A DNA stretch of 64,000 nucleotides from Symbioplanes lichenis (GTDB lineage: Bacteria; Actinomycetota; Actinomycetes; Mycobacteriales; Micromonosporaceae): contig NZ_JAUZQD010000013.1 in NCBI RefSeq assembly GCF_030709675.1, positions 186,001 through 250,000 of the forward strand, in the 5' to 3' direction. The notes below the pieces were generated by a model. That model saw only the letters and a list, made by a program, of their open reading frames with translations. It was not told the origin of the DNA and searched no databases. Shown piece by piece: positions 1-8,035 of the stretch (the stretch's first letter is position 1; the number at the start of each line of letters is the position of its first letter). A program made the translations under genes and the position numbers.

Positions 1-1
1 T

Positions 2-226
2 CCGCCGGCTTACGTGGACGTGGGATCGGCGGAGATCTTCCGGGACGAGGCCGTCGCGTACGCGAATCGGATCTGGCAGGCGGGCGGGTCGGCCGAGCTG
101 CACGTCTGGCCGGGCGGCTTCCATGGTTTCGACGTCCATTTTCCCCAGGCCACACTGTCACGGGCGGCACAGGCCGCACGGCTGGCGTGGCTCCGCCGCC
201 TGTACGCGACACCCGCCGCGGAGTGA
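2..226 (+). CDS. alpha/beta hydrolase (HSL-type esterase/lipase), C-terminal end only
   Basis: Only the last 74 codons are in the window; the gene starts to the left. The visible part begins PPAYVDVGSAEIFRDEAVAY and carries GGFHGFD near the end. That matches the last two catalytic elements of hormone-sensitive-lipase-type alpha/beta hydrolases: the Asp in the S/D-x-L/I-F-R-D-E segment and the final His in G-F-H-x-F. Family members hydrolyse short-chain esters in the cytoplasm. It ends 453 bp before the first cluster gene and is probably not part of it. Confidence in the fold is good; the substrate cannot be told. Confidence 0.75.
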   Translation, partial: PPAYVDVGSAEIFRDEAVAYANRIWQAGGSAELHVWPGGFHGFDVHFPQATLSRAAQAARLAWLRRLYATPAAE

Positions 227-679
227 CACGGGGGCCTGCCCCGGGTGGATCATCCCGGCGAAAAGTTGAGTTCGTCGGGGAAGATTTGCCCCGCACGTCT
301 GGTGTGGATACATCCACCGACGTAGTCTTCCTGACGGTAGTCGCGCCGTAGCGTGAAGTCAGCGCGGTGGTGGCTCCGTCGATCGCGTCACGGGGGAGGC
401 GAGCGCGCAGTTGATGGATGTCGTGTTGCGGGCCGGAAATCCGGCGTCGGCCATGAGTGGTCGCATGTTCCGCTGATGCACTCGTTCCCGGCCGGAGTCG
501 CCGGGCCGCCCCGTCGTTCTCCGGGGCGAACATTCTTTCACGGCTGATCATTTGTCGTCTTTCCGTACGCCCGTGCGCGTGCGGAAAGCCTTCTGGTCGT
601 GCCGATCAATAGCGGACGGGTGGTGCGCGTCGTCGGCGCGCCGCCGGTCGCTTCGTGCCGTCGTTGGTGAGGAGTAGCG
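227..679. other. intergenic region before the first biosynthetic operon
   Basis: These 453 bases hold no convincing gene; the short ORFs on both strands lack typical codon use and ribosome sites. The segment contains a palindrome at 304-317 (listed separately) and, just before the start at 680, a strong ribosome binding site GAGGAG. It presumably holds the promoter of the 680-3786 operon, but no clear -35/-10 pair could be chosen. Confidence 0.5.
302..317. promoter_or_regulatory. palindromic GTGGAT-AC-ATCCAC site, possible operator
   Basis: GTGGAT and ATCCAC form a perfect 6-bp inverted repeat around AC (304-317), inside GTGTGGATAC (302-311). Related ten-mers lie upstream of two other rightward units of the same cluster: CTGTGGATAT at 3838-3847 and GTGTGGACAC at 7972-7981. 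A shared regulator site or promoter element is an inference; only the first copy has the full inverted repeat. Confidence 0.3.
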
Positions 680-2581
680 ATGCTGCGTGTCAAAATCGTG
701 CAACAAGGCGTGTGGCACATGTCCAAGGAATCGATGCCTCTGGCGGCCGGCTATCTGGCCGCGATGGTGCGCGGCGACGCCGGCCTGTCGGCCCGCTGCG
801 AGGTGGAGATTCTGAACTACTCGGGCTCCGTGAGCCTGTGGGAGATGGCCACCCAGCTGCTCAGCGGCGCGCCGGCCGACGTGCTCTGCTTCTCCGTCCT
901 GGGCTGGAACGTCAAGCAGTTCGGCACGCTCGCCGAGACGTTCAAGCAGGTCAACCCCGAGGGTACGGTGATCTTCGGGGGCAACCACGTGACCAACCAG
1001 GCGCATCGGGTGCTGCGCCAGTGGCCCGAGGTCGACGTCGTGGTGAACGGCGAGGGCGAGGTGACCTTCCTCGAGCTGCTGCGGGCGGTCGAGGCGGGCA
1101 CCCCGCTGGCCGAGGTCGCCGGCATTTCCTTCCGCGACGCCGGTCAGGAGGTGGTGACCACGCCGGAACGGGAGCGGATCTCTGATCTCGACATCATTCC
1201 GTCGCCCATTCTGGAGGGTGTGCTGCCGCTTCTCGATGAGGCGGGGGCGTTCCGCTACGATGTGGCTCTGATGGAGACGAACCGGGGTTGCCCGTACCAT
1301 TGTTCGTTCTGTTTCTGGGGCGGTGCGGTCGGCCAGCGCGTGCGTTCTTTCTCGCGTGAGCGGCTGCGGGCCGAGCTCGAGGTGCTGGCGCAGCACGGGG
1401 CGGAGACCGTCGTTCTCTGCGACGCCAATTTCGGCATCCTGCGGCAGGATCTCGAGTTCGTGCAGGACCTGGTGGAGGTGCGCCGCAAGTACGGCTTCCC
1501 GCGGGCGCTGGAGACCTCGTGGGCCAAGAACAAGTCCGCGACCTTCTACGAGATCGTCGACATCATGCGTGAGGAGGGCATCCGCAGTTCCTTCACGCTC
1601 GCGCTGCAGACGCTGAGTGACCAGGCGCTGGAGACGATGAACCGCCGCAACATGAAGATCAACGCCTGGCGGGACCTCGTCGAACGGCTCACCGGCGACG
1701 GCATGGACATCTACGCCGAGCTCATCTGGGGTGCGCCCGGTGAGACGCCGGAGTCGTTCCTGGCCGGCTACGACGAGCTGGCCGAGCACGTCTCGCGGAT
1801 CGCCGCCTATCCACTGATCCTGTTGCCGAACACCGAGTACTCCGACCGCAAGGACCTGCACGGCTTCGTCACGGTGCGCGGCGAGCGCGACGATTTCGAG
1901 TACGTCATCGCCAATCGCGGCATGTCGCTGGAGCAGAACCTGTCGATGCAGCGATTCCTGTTCTGGGCCCGGCTCCTGGCGGAGAACCTGGTGCTGCGGC
2001 GGGTGTTCCCGGCGGTCCGTCTCGCCGGTCAGGTCAGCCAGTCGCGGGTGATCCTGTCGATCGCCGACTTCATCGAGGCCGGTTCGGGCGCCGGGGTCGA
2101 GCTGCTGCGCTCGGCCGCGGCCGACTCCACGGCCGACCCGGATTCCCTCTCGCCGGCTCTGGAGTTCTGTTTCACCTCGCGCGAGTTCGACGACCTGGTC
2201 CGGCAGTGGTGGGACAAGGAGGGCCCCGCGCTGGTGCCGGCGGGCTGGGTGGGGCCGCTGGCCGAGCTCGTACGCTTCGACCTGCTGAGCCGGCCGCTGC
2301 CCGAGCCGGAGGCCCGGGACCTGGCGGACGCTCGTCACGAGATCCGGGACGGCGAGGACGTCCTCGTCGCCCGCCGCACGTTCGACTACGACGTCGTCTC
2401 GATGGGACGTGCCGCCGGCGGGCCGGTCCCGGCGCTCGGCCCGGTCGACGTCGAGTTCTGCTGGAAGACGGGGTTCGCCGAGCTGGCGGCCTCGACCAAC
2501 CACGAAGAGACCGCCCACTACGTCGCCCGCACCGGGCTCGTGCCCGAGCGGGCGGGCGAGGATCGGACAATCGGAGTGTGA
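680..2581 (+). CDS. B12-binding-domain radical SAM protein
   Basis: 633 residues. The N-terminal 150 or so residues look like a cobalamin-binding Rossmann domain (SVLGWNVKQ, then VIFGGNHVTNQ, then VVNGEGEVTF), but the usual DxHxxG histidine motif is not visible. The radical SAM core follows with CPYHCSFC (Cys204, Cys208, Cys211) for the 4Fe-4S cluster that cleaves S-adenosylmethionine. The C-terminal 200 residues are an extension of unknown role. Class B radical SAM enzymes of this layout methylate unactivated carbon or phosphorus, or do other radical chemistry. GAGGAG lies just before ATG 680. Its stop overlaps the start of the next gene by one base (TGATG), so the two are probably translationally coupled. 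Substrate unknown. Confidence 0.85.
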   Translation: MLRVKIVQQGVWHMSKESMPLAAGYLAAMVRGDAGLSARCEVEILNYSGSVSLWEMATQLLSGAPADVLCFSVLGWNVKQFGTLAETFKQVNPEGTVIFGGNHVTNQAHRVLRQWPEVDVVVNGEGEVTFLELLRAVEAGTPLAEVAGISFRDAGQEVVTTPERERISDLDIIPSPILEGVLPLLDEAGAFRYDVALMETNRGCPYHCSFCFWGGAVGQRVRSFSRERLRAELEVLAQHGAETVVLCDANFGILRQDLEFVQDLVEVRRKYGFPRALETSWAKNKSATFYEIVDIMREEGIRSSFTLALQTLSDQALETMNRRNMKINAWRDLVERLTGDGMDIYAELIWGAPGETPESFLAGYDELAEHVSRIAAYPLILLPNTEYSDRKDLHGFVTVRGERDDFEYVIANRGMSLEQNLSMQRFLFWARLLAENLVLRRVFPAVRLAGQVSQSRVILSIADFIEAGSGAGVELLRSAAADSTADPDSLSPALEFCFTSREFDDLVRQWWDKEGPALVPAGWVGPLAELVRFDLLSRPLPEPEARDLADARHEIRDGEDVLVARRTFDYDVVSMGRAAGGPVPALGPVDVEFCWKTGFAELAASTNHEETAHYVARTGLVPERAGEDRTIGV

Positions 2582-3786
2582 TGAGCGAGGTTTCCTCCGC
2601 CGGCCGGGTCGGTTACCGGACACTGCTCGCGACGGCCGCCCGCCGCCGGCTGGTGCTCAGCGGGGCCGTGTCCCGGCTGCCGCTGGCCGGCGCGGGTGTC
2701 GCGATCGTGCTGGCCGTCGGCAACAGCACCGGCTCGTACGGGCTCGGCGGCACCGCGTCGGCGCTGTACGTCATCGGGACGTCCGTCGCCGCGCCGGTGC
2801 ACGGCCGGCGGATGGACCGGCAGGGTCAGCGCAAGGTGTTGCTGACCTGCGCCGCGGTGCAGGCCGCCGCCCTTGTCGCGCTGATGCTCGCCTGTCTGCG
2901 GGAGTCGGCCTGGCAGGTGCCCGCGGTGCTCGCCGCCAGTCTGGTGGCCGGTGCCGCCCAGGTGGACATCGGATCGGCGGTGCGCGCCCGGTGGTCGTAC
3001 GCCGCGTCGGAGCCCTCCGTGCGGCAGACGGCGTTCTTCCTGGAGTCGGTCGTCGACGAGATGATGTTCGTGCTGGCCCCGGTGGCGATCACGGCGGTCA
3101 CCGTGGGCCATCCCTGGCTGTCGCCGGCCGTCGTCCTGCTCGGGCCCGCGATCGGCTGGGTCCTGCTCGCCGCGCAGACCTCGTCCGAGCCGCCGGCCCG
3201 GCCGCGTGGTCCCGCAACGGAGCCGCGGCGGCAGGCCCGGGGGATCCCGGCGAAGGCGGTCGTCGGCGCGTTCGTGGGCATCGGCGCGTACCTGGGCTCG
3301 ATCGAGATCCTGCTCGTCGCCCTGGCCGACGGGCAGGGCCGGCCGGCGTGGGCGGGGATCTCGCTCGCGGCCTGGGCGATCGGCAGCGCATCGGTGGCGC
3401 TGTTCGCCGGCCCGCGGCTGGGCCGGGTCGACCCACGCCGGCTCTTCCTGCCGGCCCTGGCGTGGATGGCGGGGTGCGGCCTGCTGCTGCCGCTGGCGAC
3501 CTCGCCGGCACTGCTCGCGGCGGCCTGCTTCCTCGCCGGCGTGGGTGCGGCACCGACGCTCAGTGCCGGTTTCTCGTTGCTGTCCAACCCCGAGACGGGC
3601 GCGGCCGAGGGGATGACCTGGGCCTCCGCCGGCATGGGGGCCGGGACGACCATCGGCGCCTTCACCGGCGGCTGGCTCGTCGAGCACCGCCCGACGAACG
3701 CGTCGTTCTGGCTGTCGGTGATGTTCGGTGCCTTCGCCCTCCTCCTGGCCTGGCGGACGCGGCGGCGCCGGCCCGCGCCGTCGTGA
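2581..3786 (+). CDS. MFS transporter
   Basis: 401 residues with about 12 hydrophobic segments, starting at the ATG that overlaps the previous stop. The loop GRRMDRQGQRKVLLT is the motif-A-like loop between helices 2 and 3 of major facilitator proteins. Such proteins export small molecules using the proton gradient. It is tightly coupled to the radical SAM gene and is one of three MFS genes in region A. It is clearly less related to the other two (8036 and 23348) than those are to each other. Probable role: product or intermediate export, or self-resistance. Confidence 0.8.
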   Translation: MSEVSSAGRVGYRTLLATAARRRLVLSGAVSRLPLAGAGVAIVLAVGNSTGSYGLGGTASALYVIGTSVAAPVHGRRMDRQGQRKVLLTCAAVQAAALVALMLACLRESAWQVPAVLAASLVAGAAQVDIGSAVRARWSYAASEPSVRQTAFFLESVVDEMMFVLAPVAITAVTVGHPWLSPAVVLLGPAIGWVLLAAQTSSEPPARPRGPATEPRRQARGIPAKAVVGAFVGIGAYLGSIEILLVALADGQGRPAWAGISLAAWAIGSASVALFAGPRLGRVDPRRLFLPALAWMAGCGLLLPLATSPALLAAACFLAGVGAAPTLSAGFSLLSNPETGAAEGMTWASAGMGAGTTIGAFTGGWLVEHRPTNASFWLSVMFGAFALLLAWRTRRRRPAPS

Positions 3787-3837
3787 CTGTGCGTAGTGAT
3801 GAAAAGGGGCCGGTGCGGGGTGGGGCCGGGTCGACCA

Positions 3838-3877
3838 CTGTGGATATGGCTGTCGGGTGTTGCTAGCATCCGGAAGG
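3838..3877 (+). promoter_or_regulatory. CTGTGGATAT motif and ribosome binding site before ATP-grasp gene
   Basis: The 102-base gap between the MFS stop and ATG 3889 carries CTGTGGATAT (3838-3847), similar to sites at 302 and 7972. GGAAGG at 3872-3877 is a good ribosome binding site and decides the start at 3889 rather than the upstream in-frame starts. Confidence 0.35.
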
Positions 3878-3888
3878 TGATTACCGCT

Positions 3889-5169
3889 ATGGGCAACAAT
3901 CATGGTTATCTCCTGCTTCTCGGTGCCACCATGACCTTGCGGGAACGCGCTGTCGTGGCCGCGTTGCGCCATTTCCCCGGCCCGATTGCCGCCCTGTCCC
4001 CGACCCGGTCGACAAAATCCGGAAAATTCTTCGACTTCATTGTTCCGGGGGTGCCCAGCGATCCCGAGTCCGCGCTGGCGGCGGTCCGGGCCTTCGAGCG
4101 GGAGACCGGTGCGGCGCCGGTGGGCATCGTGCCGTTCGTCGACGGCAACCTGATGGCCGGTCTGCGTCTGGCCGAGCACTACGGCCTGCCCTTCCTGAGC
4201 CGCCGGGCGGTCGAGGACTCCTCGATCAACAAGAACCTCATGAAGGACCGGCTGGTCGCGGCCGGCGTTGCCACCCCCCGCTGTCGCGTGGTCGACGGCG
4301 TCCCGGACGTGGCGCGCGCCGTGGACGAATTCGGCCTGCCCAGCGTCATCAAACCGTGCGCCTTCGGGGGCAGTCTGGGCGTGCGGCTCATCCGGAACAG
4401 GGAAGAGATCGATGAGGCCTACGCCTATGTGCGGCAGATCATCGATGAGACCGCGGCGACGTTCTCGGTGCGCAACCGGGCCGTCCAGGTCGAGGAGTTC
4501 TGCCCGCTGAGCGACGAGGTGTCGGTCGAGGTGCTCAACCACGGCGAGGCCCGGTCGGTGCTCGCGGTCGTCGACAAGTCGCTGGGCCGGGCGCCGTACT
4601 TCGCCGAGGTCGGGCATCTGGCACCGAGCCGGTACTCCGGCCGTGAGGACGTCCGGGAGCTGGCCGTGGCGGCCTGCGCGGCCATCGGCCTCGACCGGGG
4701 GCTCGCGCACGTCGAGATCCGGGTCGAGGACGGCAAGGCGCCGCAGGTCATCGAGGTCGGGGCGCGGACGGCGGGCGGCGGGATCATGGACGTCGTCGAG
4801 CGGGTGATCGGCATCTCGCCGTACGCCCTGCACATCCTGTCCTACCTCGACCGGCTGGAACTCCCCCTGCCGCAACCGCGGCCGACGGGCACGGCGGCCA
4901 TCGCGACGCTCAAGGCGCCGGGCGGGCGGATCACCGGCATCCGCACGCCCGCCTCGGTCGATCCCGCCGTCAGCAATTACGAGGTCACTGTGGCGCCAGG
5001 CCACGTGTCCAGCGAAGTGTCCGCGAACTACCTCAACCGCGAGGGGTACGTCGAGCTCTTCTGGCCGGCCGCTGGTCCGGCCGCGGTTCCGCCCGGCGAA
5101 CACCTCGATATCGCAGCCGGCCTCGCGGCGCAGATCTTCGACGTGGAGGTCCCCGGCGCCGACGGCTGA
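3889..5169 (+). CDS. ATP-grasp carboxylate-amine ligase (first copy)
   Basis: 426 residues from ATG 3889. The ATP-grasp fold shows in VIKPCAFGGSLGVRLI (Lys and glycine-rich loop), VEEFCPLSDEVSVEV (adenine-side acidic residues) and VIEVGARTAGGGIMD (metal-binding Glu and Arg near the end of the grasp domain). Enzymes of this type activate a carboxylate as acyl phosphate and join it to an amine; relatives make dipeptides or load carrier proteins (BtrJ loads glutamate on the BtrI ACP). It is followed after 72 bp by the beta-lactamase-fold gene. A paralogue lies at 29940. Likely roles are amide formation between the cluster's amino-acid parts or aminoacylation of the ACP-bound beta-amino acid; both are inference. 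Confidence 0.85.
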   Translation: MGNNHGYLLLLGATMTLRERAVVAALRHFPGPIAALSPTRSTKSGKFFDFIVPGVPSDPESALAAVRAFERETGAAPVGIVPFVDGNLMAGLRLAEHYGLPFLSRRAVEDSSINKNLMKDRLVAAGVATPRCRVVDGVPDVARAVDEFGLPSVIKPCAFGGSLGVRLIRNREEIDEAYAYVRQIIDETAATFSVRNRAVQVEEFCPLSDEVSVEVLNHGEARSVLAVVDKSLGRAPYFAEVGHLAPSRYSGREDVRELAVAACAAIGLDRGLAHVEIRVEDGKAPQVIEVGARTAGGGIMDVVERVIGISPYALHILSYLDRLELPLPQPRPTGTAAIATLKAPGGRITGIRTPASVDPAVSNYEVTVAPGHVSSEVSANYLNREGYVELFWPAAGPAAVPPGEHLDIAAGLAAQIFDVEVPGADG

Positions 5170-5241
5170 CCAGGGGACCGGGCGCCGTCCGGACGTACCG
5201 GTGACAAAGGGTTCTCGATCCGTTCCAGGAAGGAAATCACC

Positions 5242-6354
5242 TTGTCCGACGACCAGCTCGACCAGTTCCCCAGCCTCCGCCCCCTGCTCGACGCCGAGGT
5301 CGCCGGCGACGAGCGCGCGGGCGTGCAGATCTCCCTCTCCCTGCGGGGTGAGCAGTACGACATCGCGGTGGGCGGGAACGGCATGGGCGCGCCCATGACC
5401 GCCGGCTCCCGGGTGCCCTGGACATGTTCCTCGAAGCCGCTCGGTGCGCTGTCCTTCGCGATCGCGTGGGAGGCCGGCCGGATCGGCCTCGACGACAGGG
5501 TCGCCGATCACCTCCCGGAGTACGGGGAGTACGGCAAGGACACCATCCGGATGCGTGATCTGCTGACCCATACGACCGGCATTCCCGACCCCATGCTCAG
5601 CCTCGACACCCAGGGCTCCGAGGTGCCGCAGTGGGCGGAGCTGGAGCCGCTGATCTGGTACCTCATCTGCAACGTCGAGCCGCAGCAGAAGCGGGGCACG
5701 CTGATGAGCTACAACCCGATCACCAACTGGTTCGTGCTCGACCGGGTGCTGACCACCGTCGAGGGGAGCGCGCCGGGTGACAGCTACCGCGCCCTCTTCA
5801 AGCGGTTGGGGATCGCCGCGACGCTGGGCCTGGATCCGGACGCCGACCCGGAGCTGGGGGTGATGCCGGTCGCGCCGCCCGAGGAGGCCGACGGCCTGCG
5901 AAACATGATCATGGCTTCCGGTCTGCCGTTGCCGGGCACCGGGGTATGGGGAACCATGGCGGACCTGCGCGTCGCCGGCGAGGCGCTGCTCACCGGGCAC
6001 GCGCGCGACGGCGAGCAGCTCGTGCGGGCCGCGACGCTCGAGGCGATCACGGCGACACACTGGCCGGGGACGCCGCGCAACATGTTCTCCGACACGAACT
6101 TCCCGTACGGACTCGGTTTCATGACCCTGCCCCACCTGCTGGGCAAGGCGTGCTCCTACCGGGTGTACGGGCACGCCGGCGGCAACACCTCGACCCTGCT
6201 GATCGACCCGGCGGCAGAGCTCGTGCTGGCCGTCTACTGGAACGGCCGGCTGCCGGACGTCCCGACGGTCACCCGGCGCCATGCCCTGGTGCAGGCCATC
6301 TACACCGACCTGGGGATCGAGCCGGCCGCTCAGTTCGAGATCGTCACGGCCTGA
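5242..6354 (+). CDS. beta-lactamase-fold (class C/DD-peptidase-like) protein with Cys at the nucleophile position
   Basis: 370 residues from a TTG start at 5242, supported by GGAAGGAAATCACC just before it. The overall pattern is that of serine beta-lactamase/EstB-type hydrolases: the block TCSSKPLGAL followed by AIAWEAGRIGLDDRVADHLPEY, later SYNPITNW, and GHAGGNTSTLL near the C-terminus as the HxG/KTG strand. In the S-x-x-K motif the first residue is Cys62, not Ser (C62-S-S-K65), and the Y-x-N motif reads Y-N-P. No signal peptide is seen, so it acts in the cytoplasm. In other clusters such proteins act as acyltransferases or peptidases in tailoring (CapW in capuramycin). It probably forms or breaks an amide in region A through a Cys thioester; this is inference. 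Confidence 0.75.
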   Translation: MSDDQLDQFPSLRPLLDAEVAGDERAGVQISLSLRGEQYDIAVGGNGMGAPMTAGSRVPWTCSSKPLGALSFAIAWEAGRIGLDDRVADHLPEYGEYGKDTIRMRDLLTHTTGIPDPMLSLDTQGSEVPQWAELEPLIWYLICNVEPQQKRGTLMSYNPITNWFVLDRVLTTVEGSAPGDSYRALFKRLGIAATLGLDPDADPELGVMPVAPPEEADGLRNMIMASGLPLPGTGVWGTMADLRVAGEALLTGHARDGEQLVRAATLEAITATHWPGTPRNMFSDTNFPYGLGFMTLPHLLGKACSYRVYGHAGGNTSTLLIDPAAELVLAVYWNGRLPDVPTVTRRHALVQAIYTDLGIEPAAQFEIVTA

Positions 6355-6358
6355 GGGC

Positions 6359-6389
6359 ACCGGGCGGCGCCGCTCCGGTGCCGCCCGGT
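6359..6389. terminator. bidirectional hairpin between convergent genes
   Basis: ACCGGGCGGC (6359-6368) and GCCGCCCGGT (6380-6389) are perfect 10-bp inverted repeats around an 11-base loop. The hairpin fills the 43-base gap between the ends of the convergent genes 5242-6354 (+) and 6398-7777 (-). No U-tract is present on either side, as is common in high-GC actinomycetes. Confidence 0.75.
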
Positions 6390-6397
6390 CCGTCCCG

Positions 6398-7777
6398 TCA
6401 GGCCCGGATCCGCGCCCCGGGAGCCAGCGACCGCCCGGGCAGCGCGGGATCCGGCGGCAGGCCGGCCAGCTCGAGCAGGGTGGGCGCCACGTCCAGGGCG
6501 GAGGCTGCTCCGAGCCGCCCCGGTGCCCGGTCCGGCACCCGCAGGACCATGAAGCCCTCCGCTGTGTGGTTGACCTCCACCGGCTCGTCGTCCGGGCAGG
6601 CCAGCCACGACACACCCACCCCGACGCTGCCGTACGCCCGCCAGCTCTCGTCGTCGCAGCGGACGACGAGATCCGGAGGCAGCCCGCGCACCGCCCGGTA
6701 GAGCTCCCGCGGCGACTCCAACCGGCAACTCACCCGTTGGGCCCCGGCGTCGACCGAGCCGAAGAGGGCTCGCAACCGGGCGATCAGCGCGGGGCGCTCC
6801 GCGGGTGCGACCGTGCCCCGGGGCTCGCGTCCGGCCAGATTGAGGAAGATCGACCCCTGGTGGCCGCCGTCGGCCCAGGCCGCCGTCCTGGACCAGTCGA
6901 CGAGGTCCGCGGTCAGCGGCTGCGCTCCCGCGGGCGGTGTCCGCAGCACCAGCAGACCCGCGTCCCGGAGGATCTCGTTGAGGAGCAACGCGCCCCGCAT
7001 GCGCACCGTGCCGTGACCGGAGGCGATCATCACGCTGGTGCCCGGACCCGCGGCACGCACCAGCCGGCCGACGCAGGCGTCCACGAACCGGCAGTAGGCC
7101 ACGGCGGCGCGCCGTGACGGCCCCGCCGGGGCGGTGCCGTCGAGCAGCTCGTCGATCGTCCAGGTCCCGTGCTGGACACGGTCCAGGCCGATCTCGTGCA
7201 CGGCGGCCAGGTCCCACGGCCGGGTGCGCATCAGGTGCTCCATGGTGCTGAAGCGGCGCTCGGTCATCCGCCACGCGGCGGAGATCAGCCGGTGCGGCGG
7301 CAGCGCGCGGAAGTCCGGCACGTCGGTCAGGTAGTCGCCGACCAGGGCGGAGATCTCATCGGCGAGCCGCGGCGGGAAGGTGGCTCCCGTGCGATCCTCG
7401 AAGCCGGGAACCAGCACGCCGTCGATCGCGGGCGGCGGGGAGGTCTGCGGCATGCCGACCACCACACTGGGGCGTCCGGCCGCGGTGAGCCGGTCCCACA
7501 CCCGAGGGTGCCGCACCGTGTCCGGTCCGGCCGGGGCCAGGTCGAGATAGGCCCGGCTGCGCCGCCGGACGGCGCCGTAGACGCCCAGCTCGCCGGGATC
7601 CCGGCCGGTCAGCATCGTGGTCCAGGCGGGCACCGGGGACGGCGGGTGGGTGCTGTGCAGCGGCCCGCTGACGCCCTGCTCCGCCAGCGCGGTGAGCGCC
7701 GGCAGCAAGCTCCGCGCGGACCGGCCGGGGCGCGCCGGACCGAGTCCGTCGAGCCCGATCAGGAGGACGCCTGGCAT
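6398..7777 (-). CDS. alkaline phosphatase superfamily (type I phosphodiesterase-like) protein
   Basis: 459 residues from ATG 7777, chosen because GAGAGG lies 5 bases before it; a GTG six bases upstream is in frame but leaves no room for a ribosome site. The fold is that of nucleotide pyrophosphatase/phosphodiesterase-type alkaline phosphatases: LLIGLDG (metal Asp10), PAWTTMLTG (likely Thr nucleophile near 53), GLDRVQHG (Asp199, His203) and NHTAEGFM (late metal His). The usual S-D-H-G metal motif reads S-G-H-G (Gly254), so one metal ligand appears lost. No signal peptide, so cytoplasmic. Members cleave phosphodiester, phosphonate or sulfate esters. Alone on the minus strand, facing the beta-lactamase-like gene. 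Substrate unknown. Confidence 0.75.
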   Translation of the reverse strand: MPGVLLIGLDGLGPARPGRSARSLLPALTALAEQGVSGPLHSTHPPSPVPAWTTMLTGRDPGELGVYGAVRRRSRAYLDLAPAGPDTVRHPRVWDRLTAAGRPSVVVGMPQTSPPPAIDGVLVPGFEDRTGATFPPRLADEISALVGDYLTDVPDFRALPPHRLISAAWRMTERRFSTMEHLMRTRPWDLAAVHEIGLDRVQHGTWTIDELLDGTAPAGPSRRAAVAYCRFVDACVGRLVRAAGPGTSVMIASGHGTVRMRGALLLNEILRDAGLLVLRTPPAGAQPLTADLVDWSRTAAWADGGHQGSIFLNLAGREPRGTVAPAERPALIARLRALFGSVDAGAQRVSCRLESPRELYRAVRGLPPDLVVRCDDESWRAYGSVGVGVSWLACPDDEPVEVNHTAEGFMVLRVPDRAPGRLGAASALDVAPTLLELAGLPPDPALPGRSLAPGARIRA

Positions 7778-7971
7778 CGTCACCTCTCGTCGATCCGGTG
7801 ACCCGCCGCCGGCGCGCGAGCGGACGGCGGAACGCGGGGAACGGCTCGGCCGGGAACCGGCCGACGTGCATTCCCGGCCGGAAAAAGAGTGCCGTACGAA
7901 TGCGCTTCACAATATCAGCGACCACGATCCGAGGTGGCCCCGCGGATCGATATCCGTCCCTTCCTTGTATG

Positions 7972-7981
7972 GTGTGGACAC
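7972..7981 (+). promoter_or_regulatory. GTGTGGACAC motif upstream of MFS gene
   Basis: This ten-mer lies 54 bases before the start of the MFS gene at 8036 and differs by one base from GTGTGGATAC at 302-311. It lies in the 258-base divergent gap that must hold promoters for both the phosphodiesterase-like gene and the transporter. Regulatory role inferred from the repeated placement only. Confidence 0.25.
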
Positions 7982-8035
7982 GCCTGCTCGAAATCGGCTC
8001 GGGCGTGGTGCGCAGCCCGTACAGGAAGGCCGTCG

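Noticed and set aside
353..547. Small open frames on both strands in the first intergenic region
   Set aside because: No ribosome site, unusual codon use and overlapping frames on the two strands.
2518..6615. Very long minus-strand open frame (over 1300 codons) across the MFS, ATP-grasp and beta-lactamase-like genes
   Set aside because: It is the antisense shadow of three real genes in high-GC DNA; composition is Arg/Gly/Pro/His-rich with no domain and no ribosome site. Similar shadows at 548-2623 and 48134-51367 were dropped for the same reason.
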